The translations under genes were made by a program, and so were the position numbers. From Vespula vulgaris (Eukaryota > Arthropoda > Insecta > Hymenoptera > Vespidae), in contig NC_066595.1 of NCBI RefSeq assembly GCF_905475345.1, positions 1,872,001 to 1,936,000 on the forward strand: a stretch of 64,000 bases of DNA. Reading direction: 5' to 3'. The notes under the pieces are model-generated. The model did no database searches, was not told where the DNA came from, and saw only the letters and a list, made by a program, of their open reading frames with translations. Of this stretch, positions 1 to 12,392 are shown one piece after another; positions within the stretch are counted from its first letter, which is position 1; every line of letters begins with the position of its first letter.

Positions 1-1996
1 TGGCACATGTGAAATGTGTATAAATTTGTTTCTGATCTTTCCTTTTATTTAAATTTTCGAATTTCATTTGAATATAAGATGCACATTCCTCATAAGTGTT
101 AGCACCTTTATAATCCGGGAAACAAATGGTTAACGGACTTCTAGCAATTTTTTCTTCAAAAAGATCCTTTTTGTTAAGGAACAGTATGATTGACGTCTCA
201 ACAAACCACTTGCTATTGCATATGGAATCAAATAGCTTCATCGATTCAATCATTCTATTCATTTCTTCATCCTCTGCAAGGACCAAATCATAACCACTGA
301 GAGCAACACAAAAAATAATGGCTGTAACACCCTCAAAACAGTGTATCCATTTTTTTCTCTCTGACCGTTGACCACCGACATCAAACATTCTGTTAAATTA
401 CAAAAGACATACCAAGCTATCACACCAATGATTAATTTATAATACGATTATAATTAACGAATAACGTACTTGAAATGTAATCCTTTAAATGAAAAATGAG
501 TTTCCACAATTCCTGTAGTTTTCACACGTGTTCTAAGAACGTCTTGCTGAGTAGGAATATAATTAGGTTGTGCTATACGATCCAGAGCATTTAGATAATA
601 TGCAGCCGAATCGTTCAATTGATATTCTCTACTACGTGTGAAACAAAGTTGTACACCTGCATCTTGCCACAGTCTCTTCATTAACAATACTAACTCTCCT
701 GTAAGTTCACCTTCTTCTGCTGCTGAAGCTAGGGTGAAGAATTGTCGGGCTATATCCTAATGCACGATTATTATAGATTTTTAAGATTAGTTGTACTCGT
801 AACAAACAAATGAAAAAAATAACTGAGATTACCCTTTTTAACGTAATACTTACTGCCTTACTAGAATCAGCAAAATCAATTCTTAATTGCCCCATAGCTC
901 TGATTATTGCCATTAAACTTTGTATTGCGTTACTATATACTACTGGCTTATATTGTTCACATTCTTCTTTACTATAGCCAGTTTCATGAATTATTTTCAT
1001 CTGTTTTACTATTGTAGATTTACCAGATTCTCCAGCTCCTTAAAAATAAATAATCAAAAGTAGGATTTTATGGTATGACAATTATTTACACTGTTATTTC
1101 AACATAGTTTGTAAAACCACTGACATAAGATAAAAATTACATTTATGATTTCATGTTTATGTAGTCATACACGTAACATTTTTTTTATGTATTGTCTATA
1201 CTATAATCTTCTTTGAATATTTTATTCGAATTTTGTTCGAAAATTTTTCGAGAAAGAGAATACATTTTTTATGGATACGCGCGCGCGCGCGTATGTGTGT
1301 GTATGTGTTATGTATATACGTATTTATATTTTAACTCTGACGAAATTATATACGTCTAACGAATGCAACAAGTATAAGAAATATATATGACATGCGCACT
1401 AACGTCGCGGCAATCGAAAAATACTTCTATTTATCTTCAACAATTAAATCGTCGTGGAGATTCGTTAATTGTCGAAGAGAAAAAAAATGTGAATCGGATT
1501 TCAGAGATGATGCATCTCTCGAGAATGATTACGCGGCACGTTTCAAGGAAAAGCGTAAATAGTGGTTTGACATATATACAACAGTGAGACATCGACAACT
1601 CTATGTAATATATAACAAATATTTTAACATTGAAATAAGGACATATGATATTCATCTTTTTTTTTTATGAGAATATTAATAATCATGTCAAAGAAAAAGA
1701 TTGTATTGTATACACGAAATCATATATATCCCTTTTCAATGGATCAATGGCTGATTATCTCAGTCGAATAAAGACACGCATCGAATTCGTAGAAACAAAA
1801 ACGGTTTGTAATCAGAGGATAATTTGATCGATAAAACAATGAAATATTTAGAAAAGATTAAAAGAAGAAACTTACCGAGCAAGAGGAGCTTGACCTCACT
1901 GGCGGCTCGCTCGCCATCGGCCCTCAGATCCTTGTCGATTTTCTTGGACCTTTCAGCGGCTTCTTTGTCTCCGGTGGTGCTTACAGCACAGCCCAT
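1..1996 (-). CDS. Galphai: G protein alpha i subunit (partial, 3' end off window)
   Basis: Inhibitory heterotrimeric G protein alpha subunit, a GTP-binding switch at the plasma membrane that couples receptors to adenylyl cyclase inhibition and, in insects, also works in asymmetric cell division. Exons on the minus strand: 1876-1996, 854-1038, 470-756 and 1-389, all with GT-AG sites and matching phases. The start MGCAVSTTGDK has the Gly2/Cys3 lipidation signature. P-loop GAGESGKST lies at residues 41-49, switch II DVGGQRSE near 201-208, and NKKD in the last visible exon. About 327 residues are visible of a usual 355; the C-terminus with the receptor-contact helix lies beyond base 1. The N-terminus is closer to Gi than to Go or Gs. 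Its 5' end faces DPH3. Confidence 0.95.
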
Positions 1997-2032
1997 CCTC
2001 ACCGGGATTTGAAATATGCACTGGATAAACAA

Positions 2033-2958
2033 TAAACACCATGCACTGATCGCGTTTATAACACGTGTCTTTCGATTAGTTATATTTGTCCGTTATAATC
2101 GGCCGCTACCGTCTGACACTTGTTGCACGGACGCGTGGGAACCGCCCGCACGCGGTTCCGCCTGCATATACGCAACGATTAAAAAACTTTGACAAACGTT
2201 TCACGAGTTAATACGCGAAGGAGTTCTCGACTAACTAAATCACTTCTCCCGTAACGTTAGAAAAACGCAATGATAGTAAACGTGAAAAGACCGGTGCCCT
2301 TTCTTCGCATTTATTGACACTACTTTCTACGGCCCTTATGACTTTGATGCCAGATCCCGCGAGATCCGGAATGATTTCATTTCATCGCTTATACACCAAC
2401 TTAGTAAACGTCACTGCGATTGGTCGTGTGATCATACGAACGTTGCAATTGGTTATCCAGATTCGTTTGAATTCTCTTAGCCAATCAGATTTTTCATCCT
2501 CTAGTACTTCTGATTCGATGACAAATAATCGTATACGCAACGTGCAATTCCATTGGTCATATTTTTAATACTTTCGATGTGATATTTTAATCTGTGAAAA
2601 AAAGGGATTTTGAATTTACTTTCGTTTTCTTTTTATTTATTTTCTAATATAAGTTTTTATAAGTAAAATATATTGACGAAATATAAAATAGTTTTACACA
2701 TGTATGTACTGCGTATACGTCATGAATGTTATTATCTCGCTTACAAAGCGATCGAGTGTACTTCGTATAAATAATGAATTTAAGTCGTTTATACAAATAA
2801 TCGATCCTCTTTAGACATCTGTTAGTTATAACTATATTGTCCTTGAACATGGCTTGAACGTAGCATTTCTCATCGATGTTGGAGGTTGGAACACGTGTTT
2901 CCGAGTTAACCTTTAAATTCTTTAGATTTCAAAGAAAGTAGTTTTATTAGTTAACATT
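2033..2958. promoter_or_regulatory. Bidirectional intergenic promoter, Galphai / DPH3
   Basis: The 0.9 kb between two divergent genes holds no coding exon that I can support. Around 2100-2165 it is GC-rich and contains a perfect 8+6+8 hairpin at 2138-2159. Four CCAAT-box cores lie at 2418-2423 (reverse), 2448-2452 (reverse), 2481-2485 (forward) and 2552-2556 (reverse), a typical NF-Y spacing cluster. A CACGTG E-box lies near 2892, close to the DPH3 start. The role is inferred from position and motif content only. Confidence 0.55.
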
Positions 2959-3213
2959 ATGTCAGTGTATCACGACGAAGTGGAGATCGAAGACTTTGAA
3001 TACGACGAAGACGAAGAAATTTACTACTACCCTTGTCCTTGTGGTGATCAATTTCAAATATCAAAGGCAGATCTTATAGCTGGTGAAGAAGAAGCTACGT
3101 GTCCGTCGTGTTCACTTGTTGTTAAAGTAATTTATAATAAGGAAGCATTTCTTGAAAAACAAGAAAACGTTAATGAAACAGAACAAAAGGAGCTTGTGTC
3201 ACAGAAAGTTTGA
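2959..3213 (+). CDS. Dph3: Diphthamide biosynthesis protein 3 (CSL zinc finger)
   Basis: An 84-residue protein, full length for the DPH3/Kti11 family. DPH3 is the small iron/zinc protein that feeds electrons to the Dph1-Dph2 radical enzyme in diphthamide synthesis on elongation factor 2; it also works with Elongator in wobble-uridine tRNA modification. The acidic N-terminus is followed by the CSL zinc-ribbon cysteines C26, C28, C48 and C51 (PCPCG and CPSC). The gene is intronless. The start ATG at 2959 follows a short 5' leader after the CCAAT cluster. Its stop lies only 47 nt before the RPC7 start, and no AATAAA is seen between them, so the two may share a transcript. Confidence 0.93.
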   Translation: MSVYHDEVEIEDFEYDEDEEIYYYPCPCGDQFQISKADLIAGEEEATCPSCSLVVKVIYNKEAFLEKQENVNETEQKELVSQKV

Positions 3214-3260
3214 GATAAGTTCTTATTTTTTTATATTGTTTGTCAAAAAGCTTTTCAATC

Positions 3261-3920
3261 ATGGCAGGAAGAGGGCGAGGGAAATTCAAACCTTCTATGT
3301 CTTTTAATACAGAACAATTAGGATTTGCTAAAGGAGAAGTTTTACCACCTCCGGTTTTGCAACCTCCACAGAAATATCCTTTGTTGGAATATAAACCGTT
3401 GACTTTTTCAATTACCAATGAAATGAGTTATTTATTGGAATTGAAAAGGGATTATACTGAATTTTTAAGAGAATCTCCGTATAATGTACAACCTATAGAA
3501 TTGAAAAAAGATATTGAACGTTATTCCGATCGTTATCAAGATTTGATGACGGATAAAAGTGGGTACGATACTAGATATGATTGGTCCAAGGTACCAGCAG
3601 AATTGAAACCATCTATTCGTAGACAAAAAAGTCAAGCTACGATACAGCCTAAGAAAAAACAGAAAACTGTTGATATAGAATCAAAGTTACAAGAATTAGA
3701 AAAAAAGGAGACTAATCAACAAGGTGATGTACAGGAAGAAGAAGAAGAAAAGGCTGATGAAGAAGCAGAAGAGAAAGAAACGGATGAAGTGGTAGAAGAC
3801 GAGGAAGAAGAATTAGATGAGGAAATGGATGAAGGGACTGATTATGTAAATAGTTACTTTGATAATGGAGAAGGTTATGACGATGAAGAAGACAATATGG
3901 ACGATGGACCTATCTATTAA
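3261..3920 (+). CDS. DNA-directed RNA polymerase III subunit RPC7
   Basis: A 219-residue homologue of POLR3G/POLR3GL, a subunit of the RPC3-RPC6-RPC7 subcomplex that recruits Pol III for initiation at tRNA and 5S genes. Family marks: the N-terminal MAGRGRGKF, the LGFAKGE and PPPVLQPP stretch, DIERYSDRY in the middle, a basic segment KKKQK, and a long Asp/Glu tail that ends with YVNSYFDNGEGYDDEEDN, like the human tail. I start at the ATG at 3261; the frame is open to 3240 but without an earlier ATG. The gene is intronless. The 47-nt gap to DPH3 contains a T-rich tract and AAAAAG, which could be a splice acceptor instead of a dicistronic spacer. Confidence 0.9.
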   Translation: MAGRGRGKFKPSMSFNTEQLGFAKGEVLPPPVLQPPQKYPLLEYKPLTFSITNEMSYLLELKRDYTEFLRESPYNVQPIELKKDIERYSDRYQDLMTDKSGYDTRYDWSKVPAELKPSIRRQKSQATIQPKKKQKTVDIESKLQELEKKETNQQGDVQEEEEEKADEEAEEKETDEVVEDEEEELDEEMDEGTDYVNSYFDNGEGYDDEEDNMDDGPIY

Positions 3921-6900
3921 AATTTATCCTTAGAGTATCTAAGAATTCGATTTCTAAAAATTTTTGGCCATATGTTTGTGCAGTGTCTCTATTGCAGAGT
4001 TGTATATATAATTTAATGCAATTAAATTTCTTATACAACAGTACAAATACATATATTATGTATTAAAAGTTTGTATAAATGACTAATTTATATTGTTAAT
4101 ATACTTACCTCGTTTGCATTTAATCAATACCATTGACAAACAAGTAACTATGCTCTCTATATTTATTATTTTTTATTTTTATCAGCTCAAAACGTATAAA
4201 TTATTCAAGCTATTGATTAAAGAGGATTGTATTTTTTACTAAAGAAAAACAATAAGGATATAATATTTTAAACGCAGGAGAGATAGAGAAATATGTTCTT
4301 TCAAAGGTAATTTTTAAACATAATGATGATCGTAATTTCGTTGAAGTCCAGGGGAAAAGAATGTGATAAGCTTATTTATTTTAGCGAAATTTTACACAAC
4401 AATTAACAACCAAAATGTTTTTTTTTATTTTATAGTATCGATTAAAATTCTGCGGTTCCCTCCTGTACGTTCGCCGATTTATTCCAAAGGCCCGTAATTT
4501 TCGACTATCTACCGAAATGGTTGGACCACCATCGGTACAGAGAAAATATAAAGTAAGAATGCAGATTGATCAGCAAATCTTAAGATATATTTAAAGATTA
4601 GAAAGGGTCGAACAGTCGTGTTTTTCCGTGTGGATTTAAAGCGCGCATCGAGATTCTTTCTATTGTACAAAAAATTAGAACGTTGTACATACATATATAT
4701 ATACATATATATATGATTTTCGAACAGAATACACTAAATTATCTTATGAATGAAATAATTTTGCTTTCGTACTTCGACGAGTGATCGAAATGCCATTTAA
4801 TTTTGCACGTCCGCTTCTTCTTACCGCTTAAAAAATCTTAAAGCGTATAAAAAAAATTCTTGCGACCGTGTAATTGTTTTTCATTTTGTATTTTTTTTTC
4901 CGTTCGGATAAACAATTGCATTCGATTTAGCCAGCGAATAATTTATCTTTCATTAACCGTTCGAGCTCTGTACGGAAGCGTAGTGGGGCTTACGTCGATG
5001 CAAATTTTTTCTCTACTTTTTTAATTGTGTGATTTATAACACATATATTCCGTATAACGCTACATCTGCATACTCGATTATTCACAGCCTATGTTTCAAT
5101 GGGAAAACGTATCGGTGTATTAATGCACTGACACGGTATTCGCATAAAAAAATTAATATTAAAAAAAATATTACAAGACATAGAATACAATCCAACCGAA
5201 TTACATTAGAAATAAGTAAACGTATAAACGTATTTTGTATAACGCATCTCGTATCGTTTTCTTCTTCTTTTTTTTTTTCTTTTGGTAAGAAAGTTTATTA
5301 CTCGCGGGACGAGTATTGAAAAATGTATAATGGTCTGTCGTCGTTGTGTGTCCCGTCTATACGAAATCTTTATGCACGATCACTTAACGTCGTAGGCACG
5401 GGGAAATATTCAAGGAATATTGGAACTCTCTATGAGACATACTTGCTAACATCGTAACACGATTTCGTGTAACAGAGAAAGCGTAAATCGTGTGAAAATG
5501 AAAGCATCGAAGTCGTTCTTATTTTTCTTTTTTTTCTCCAATTATAATGACGAACACTGGACGTTTGAACACATGATCCCCAAGAGTGTTTATCAACAAA
5601 GTGGTAAAGTTTCTCTCAAGAGCTATAGCTCGAAACTGAATAATATGTATAAGAAATTTGTTTATAACTCGCTAGCTTTAACAATAAAAGATTCAGCCCG
5701 CACTCGCTGAATTTTAATTGGCATTCGATTTTCTTCTTCTTCTTTTTTTTTTTAATTTTTTATCTCATTTTCTTTTCCTTTTTTTTTCTTTTTCTTTTTT
5801 TCTTTTTCTATTCTTTCCATTTCTTCGATCACGAGATAGTCGCCTATCCTTTCACGGTACATTAACTCTCAGGCGCATGTCTACTGTACAAAAGTATGTA
5901 CTTAACAAATCATAGAAGAAATGCGTGACTTTATATATTCGAACATTCGGAGTTCTCTTTTTAATTAAGTCGGTGATTATGAAAGTGGTTTAAGTGAAAA
6001 ATTAAAAAAGAAAATTAGTTCATTACATAATTCGTATGATTAGGTCATTGCCATATGAATTATGCAATAAATTAATTAAAAAAAAATTCTCACCTAGATT
6101 ACTTTTCGTAATTACCGTCTCAATTATGTTCGTGCAATACGAACGATCATCACACGTTCATTTTGGCATGAAGGAACTTTCCTTGGTTTTAAATAAATTT
6201 CTCTCGTTTGTTTTTCATTTTTGCACTCAACTAACGGAACGAATTATCATCATTCAATATAAATCCGATTATAATACCGTATAGAAAGAAAGAGAGAGAG
6301 AGACAGAGCCATAAAATTTTACGTCGAATCGTTATTGTGTATTTTATATCTGAGATTATGGTTGAGACAAATTACGGTTTGTTATTCTGACAATTCTTTT
6401 TTCCGATAAGTTCTATTGAGTTTGGACGGGCAGTGCGAATTTTAGAGATGCGCCTTCGATAATATGTAACGCGGTACAGATCGAACAAATTGAGAATTGA
6501 GAGCTATCGAGGATAAGCATTTAAATAGGCGAAAAAATGATGCACCACCATTATGAATGCAATCTGCGAAATAAGTCGGAACACATTGCTCGTATTTCTC
6601 TCGATCTTGATCCGATCTGTACTCTCCAACTCTTTCTGTCATTACGAATCACGCTAAGGCGCTATTACATTCACTCAAATATTTTAACGATAATTAAGAA
6701 GATAACAAAATAAAAAAGAAATAAACGAAAAGAGAGAGAAAGTGAGAGAGAGAGAGAAAGAGAAAGAGAGAGATACGTTTGTAGATCGTATAAAAGTACC
6801 TACTGCGTAAAAGACGTCTCTAATAATCATGGCATCGAGAATTAGAATAATCCATTTTTTTCATGTTCATAGTATAGTTCCATGGAAAATTGTGCAACGA

Positions 6901-7167
6901 AATATCTGTCCATCACATTATATGATGAGTTGATCCGTAAAAAAATGATACATATTGTCGCATAAAGTTCTATAGGAATCGTCGATTTATTATTATTATT
7001 ATATCGTGTCTAGTTGTTCGAGACTATCCAATAAATAGTACCTCGTGTGTCTCTTCTTGTGCGTAATCGAATTTACGCGTGGGATTGAAAAATTATATTC
7101 GTAATTAATGGCTACGGCTCTTTCACACATGCGCTAACGTTTCTCGTATTCGTTCGTCTCGTCTTTC

Positions 7168-7169
7168 AT

Positions 7170-7248
<79 letters not shown>

Positions 7249-7249
7249 T
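7168..7249. repeat. (ATTT)n microsatellite
   Basis: About 20 uninterrupted copies of the tetranucleotide in the gene-free interval. No function is seen. Confidence 0.97.
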
Positions 7250-7808
7250 AACCCGTGAATGTAATAGTACCTTCGTAGTGCCGTACATCTAATTTTCTCT
7301 TTCATATTTTTTTTCCCTTTTTTTTCTTTTTTTTTCTTTTTTATTTTATTCTTTTTCTTTTTAGGATTATTTTATTTGTTTGTTACTCGTGCCGTGTTTT
7401 CGATTCAGTTATTCAAGGAACAAGCATATGCCATATAAATAAGCATCTATTAAGGTGTACATTTCTTCTTCTTTTTCTTTTTCTTCAAACAAGAGGCACG
7501 CGCACGGTCCTTTCTTGCAAACGAAATATGTGTGATATCAATACTCTTACAATAGTCGATGAATTAAATTATTTCTCTCGATTATTTTAATTCTTTTCAC
7601 GCTTCGTGTTATCTCATCGCATTTATCTTTTTTTTTTTTTCTTTTCTACGTCTCCTTTATATTATTTTATCTTTAGCGCTTTAAACGTTTATATGAAGCT
7701 ATAAGATTCTTAAGAAAATCGATGAGCGAAAAGCGACAAAACCTCGTAGAGAAGACGTTGGCTTTCTCGATCGAACTACCACCGTTTTCGATAAATCTGT
7801 TTTGACAT

Positions 7809-7850
7809 TAGTTTATAGTTTATAGTTTATAGTTTATAGTTTATAGTTTA
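7809..7850. repeat. (TTTATAG)n heptamer repeat
   Basis: About six tandem heptamers TTTATAG, which then degrade into TTTA-rich sequence. The unit differs from the hymenopteran telomere repeat. Confidence 0.9.
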
Positions 7851-9143
7851 GTTTATTTTAGTTTACTTTAATTTATAATTTAATTTTTCTTTGTGGTAGT
7901 AATGAATAATATGTTAGGTATATGGATTCTTGTCGCTCATCCTTACAAGATTATTGGTTGGAATAATTTGTCGCTTATCACATACATATATATATAAATA
8001 ATCGGCGTGCCACTGGTTTATATTTAATGTATGTATATCGAGGAGAGAGATATCGGTTATTTAAGGATGCGTATGATCTGGTACGAGAACATAATTTCTC
8101 TGACTGTAAGGAAAACTGCCGCACAATAACAATTTTCAAAAAAAGTAACATTTTTTGTTATTTTATGAATCAATTGAACTGTAGAAAAAATATAGGATTC
8201 ATGTATTTATCCACCAAAAGCAACAAACAAATGCATGGAAACAAATTTTATACGTTCCAAAAAATAATGCAATTTAAATGAAATCTAATAAGAAGAATAA
8301 AAAAATTTAATGTACCAAATTTTAAATGACAATGTCTCGAAAATTAAAGCATGTTACTTGCGGCGTTGTTTCTTTACAACCATGGAAATATGACGATTCC
8401 TCTTGTATTCTCCTCGGAGAATCATGAACTCGAGATAGATATAGGATATATAGGGTGGGTCGCAAAAGAAGCGTAGATTTCGAAGATAGGCGCAATCATA
8501 AAACTGTGTGTATAAGAAAAGAAGAAAACTGGGAGAGAGTTTGCCAGTCCTCCATTTATTCTCGTGTATGTTTTTTTTTCTTTTTTTTTCTTTTCTTTGT
8601 TTTTTTTTTGTTTTTTGAAGTTATCGCGGGGTATGATGTTTTATATACGTATGTTATGTATATTTTATATCGATCGAATCGGTCGACGATGTCGATGTCT
8701 CTTAAGAGAAGATCTTTTTCGTACTTCCTTCGTATTTCACGTTCAAACATATTTTTGCGTATATCGTTATAATAAATATGAGTTATAATCGATCGTTTAG
8801 AAGATCGGTAATAATACAATCAGAAATTTGATTTAGTTCAAAATATATGTATCCAATGGAAGTAACACGATCGTACCGATCAAGATCGACATCGTCAACG
8901 ATCGCCAGTTCTAAACACTGTCTTCCAGTTTCTGCGTCCTAATTATCATACTTGGATCGTTTCTTTTCCTTCTCCTGAATTTTTTTTTTTTCATTTATGT
9001 AATCGTTCATCCTTTCCTTTTCTTTTTCTTCTTTCTTCCTTTTTTCTTCCTTTTTTTCATTAATGGTCCATTCCGCCGATTGTTCTTTTCGTTTTCTATC
9101 TTAATATTTTTTTTGTCGTTTGTAATGTTTTATTTGTGTAGTA

Positions 9144-9220
9144 CCATTATCATTATCATAATCAGTATCGTTATCATTATCATTATCGTATATCGTTAAT
9201 CATTATTATTATCATTATCA
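9144..9220. repeat. (ATCATT)n imperfect repeat
   Basis: Interrupted ATT/ATC trinucleotide tract. Non-coding. Confidence 0.8.
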
Positions 9221-9908
9221 ACTATATCGCTATGCTGTTTCAGTACGATTGGTTGTCTTTGGACGTGAATCTGGATGGAGTGTGGTATTACCGACGTATC
9301 GTGTAAACGCGCGTGCATATTTCGAAAGCGGGAAGAGGGGGGATATATGGTGGTGGGAGCAGAGCGAGGGATAGAAAAAAAAAAGAGAAATGAGAATAGC
9401 AGGACGAGGGAGGAGAGATAAGCGTATGAAGAAGGAAAGAAGAAAAGGGAGAGGGGTTGGAGTGGGGTGGGGGCGGTAGGGAGGGATCGGAGAGAAAAGA
9501 AAGGGTCGAGTGGGGTTTATTTTTCTCGTTCTTTTCGATTGAAACTTCTATAGCTTCGTCCGGTCGATCTTAAAACGAAAATTCTCGCTTTCGATCCTGG
9601 CCATTTTTACGTATGTATTCTTCTTATCGCTTAACGTTTAGGTAAAGTTCATTAGCCTCTTCGTCTTCGAGGTAAACCTTTGTCTAATGAAATAAAATAT
9701 GCAACCAATAGACGTTATACTTGATGACAACGTCGTAAGCGCATAATCGATGAAAAATTCGTTTAAACGGATTAAAAACAAAGTATGTTGTTTTTTCCTA
9801 TTATTAATTACGTATGTATATGTATCTCGCCGAACGTTCTTCTTACGGGCCTAGAATTTCTCGTCATTTTGCAACAAATACATATATAAGCGAATACTAT
9901 CTCACAAT

Positions 9909-9964
<56 letters not shown>

Positions 9965-10027
9965 ATCGTGTCCTATCGTCACCCTTCTTCTTTTTCTTCT
10001 TCTTCTTCTTCTTCTTCTTCTTCTTCT
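9909..10027. repeat. Compound (GA)n and (TTC)n microsatellite
   Basis: A GA tract (9909-9964) is followed after 20 unique bases by a TTC tract (to 10027). A purine-rich block next to a pyrimidine-rich block on the same strand could fold back or form triplex DNA. Confidence 0.9.
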
Positions 10028-10702
10028 CCTCTTACGATACTTTCGATGATCCTTCGATACAATTAGCACCAATTACCAATTTTTGAGCACTCCGCTTTTT
10101 CTTTTTTTCTTTTTTCTTCTTCTTTTTTTTTCCTTACCTTCCAAGACGAAAGCCTCCTCTCGCGCGATTCTAAATTTTTAGAATGAAAATTGTTTCCTAG
10201 CAAAAATATTCGTATTACAGAAGACAGAAATCATAAGGGCACAGATATGCGTACGATCGAAGAACAACGTTCCCCGTCGTCGTTCGAGTTTATTTATTTC
10301 TTTTTGTTCTTCGATTTGCGCGCGAAACAATTGATTCTCGTTGCCGGCTAGTTAAAAAATCGCCATTCCCCAGGGTAAAAAATTGCTCAGCAACAAAGGG
10401 TCTTGCTCGTTTCGCGAAATAAACCGTTTTTTTTTCTGCGACGTAACGAACCGTACATGGACGAACTGTTGTGTTTAAATATTTTTTTTTTTTTTCAGCA
10501 TCCGTACAAGGTAATACATATCGACACACCGTTATATACTTGCGGATTAAGGTCGTTCCCATTTTCTTATTTCGATACTAAATATCTGGTAAATAATCTT
10601 TCTTAGCGTGTACGGGAATTATTTATCTTAGTTACCATAAATTTTGTTTAATTTTTTTTCTTTTTTTTTTCCTTTTCTTTTTTTCTTTGTTTTTCTTTTT
10701 CG

Positions 10703-10724
10703 TCATCATCATCATCATCATCAT

Positions 10725-10775
<51 letters not shown>

Positions 10776-10831
10776 TATCATCATCATCATCATTATTATT
10801 ATCATAATCATTATCATTATCATTATCATCG
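10703..10831. repeat. (ATC)n microsatellite
   Basis: Long ATC tract with some ATT units. It gives spurious poly-His, poly-Ile, poly-Asp and poly-Met frames in the other phases; none is a gene. Confidence 0.97.
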
Positions 10832-11132
10832 TTCATCGTTATCATCTCCTTCTTTTTCTTTTTCTTCTTCTCTCCTACGAAGCAAGTTAATTATCGGAGT
10901 AACGAGTAAGCTCGTGAAAAATTTCTTCATGAATATAGTTAAAAAAGATCGAGACGCGTTCTTTAAGGAGGTAGTTCCACTTGCCGAAGTTGCTCGCGGG
11001 ACTTTTCTCCGAATGTTAATCATTCGTCGTTCTCTTCCGTAACGCGCGTGCATGTGTTTTTAAGTGTTTTGTGTGTTGTTTTGTGTCTTGTTTATTTTTT
11101 CTCTTTTATGTTACGTGACGCGTGTGCGTGTA

Positions 11133-11153
11133 GTGTGTGTGTGTGTGTGTGTG
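11133..11153. repeat. (GT)n microsatellite
   Basis: Ten GT units flanked by mixed purine-pyrimidine alternation that could form Z-DNA. Confidence 0.85.
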
Positions 11154-12392
11154 CTCGCACGCGCATGCATCCTTTAAACGTGTGTTCGTACATATATCGA
11201 ACGTATGTATTGTACACATGCAACAACACACCTATAGGTATACGCACCGGTGCATACGCATACACATATACAATGTGTTTTTTTCGTGTAGATTTTATAA
11301 ATATAAAACGCATGAAGTAGCTGAAGGCTATGTACCTTTTATCCTTTTTTTTTTTTTGGTTTTTTTGCTTCTACAAAGAGTGACAAGCCTCTTTCTTCGT
11401 CGAGTCTATGTGCGTTCTTCTTCTCTTTTTTTGTTTTCATCTTTTTTTATTTTCTTTTTGATTGAAATTTCCCGACCACCCTCGCAAAAAAGGAAAAAAA
11501 GAAAAAATCGCACGTCTCTCGGCTACGATAGATGATCTTACGCGATTATTCGAATCTAATGTAAAGGAAGTTTCGTACGTAACGTATAAGTATGTACGTG
11601 TGTATATTTACTTCGAATATTCAATAAACTCGTACGTATGTAAAAGAAACATACATACGGTTACCACGAACGTGACATTGATTTATACGTAAGAATATGA
11701 TCGACGCGAATCTAATACGAGTCGAGCTTATAACTTATATGTATTCGCACGCAGCTTCCAAAACTTTAACGACATTGATACCTATCCTTCAGACACTCAC
11801 CGTCTACATTGGATCTCGATACAAGATGTTGTTCGGTGTTTATCACCCACACGTGGTTATATTATACAACGCACTAACGAATATGAGACACGCGAACTGT
11901 AACGTTTCGAAAACGTAATCCCGAAAGGAATCCTCGAAGCTTCTACAACGCATCCATAGGCGATCCTGCCGTTGCTTTCGCTCGCACGTCTTCTTTTTTA
12001 CCCGTCTTCTTCGATAGGAATTGCCATTAGATCGTGACTCTAATGGTTAGTTCTTCGTGTATAATTCTTTCTTCTCCGATTAAAGATGTACGTTCTTCGG
12101 AGTCTTGAATTCTTTCTAACGCTCGCACGAAACCATCTCTATTCCATCTACGATAGCTTCCAATTGCAAGATTAAATATTGTACGTGCTCGCATGTCGGA
12201 CGAGCAAAGGAAACGACGGGATAACTGCTTTCAGGAACTCCGTCCAAAGTTTATAAACAAACTCCTTCCTCCCATCTTCTCCCTCTCCTTGATCGCTTCT
12301 CATGAACAACTCTCCTCTCGTTCTACACGTACATTCCCCTCCTCTTCGAATTCATTGTCGCGGTCATAACTACTAGTTTATTCCGTAGGATT

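Larger units (their letters stand above)
3921..12392. other. 8.5 kb gene-free, simple-repeat-rich interval
   Basis: No coding exon could be supported here on either strand. Open frames in this stretch are simple-sequence translations or lack splice and family signals. It holds poly-T/poly-A runs, ATTT, GA, TTC, ATC and GT tracts listed separately, and much TCGA-rich unique sequence. It lies between the ends of RPC7 (plus) and MDM1 (minus), so part may be an extended MDM1 3' UTR. A minus-strand AATAAA is at 12377-12382, right after the MDM1 stop, but many other A-rich signals follow. The regional role is inference. Confidence 0.5.

Noticed and set aside
8455..8819. Overlapping frames on both strands with Phe or Lys runs
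   Set aside because: Driven by poly-T tracts; no family or splice support.
10644..10890. Overlapping frames rich in His, Ile, Asp or Met on both strands
   Set aside because: They are translations of the (ATC)n tract in different phases and have no splice, family or codon support.
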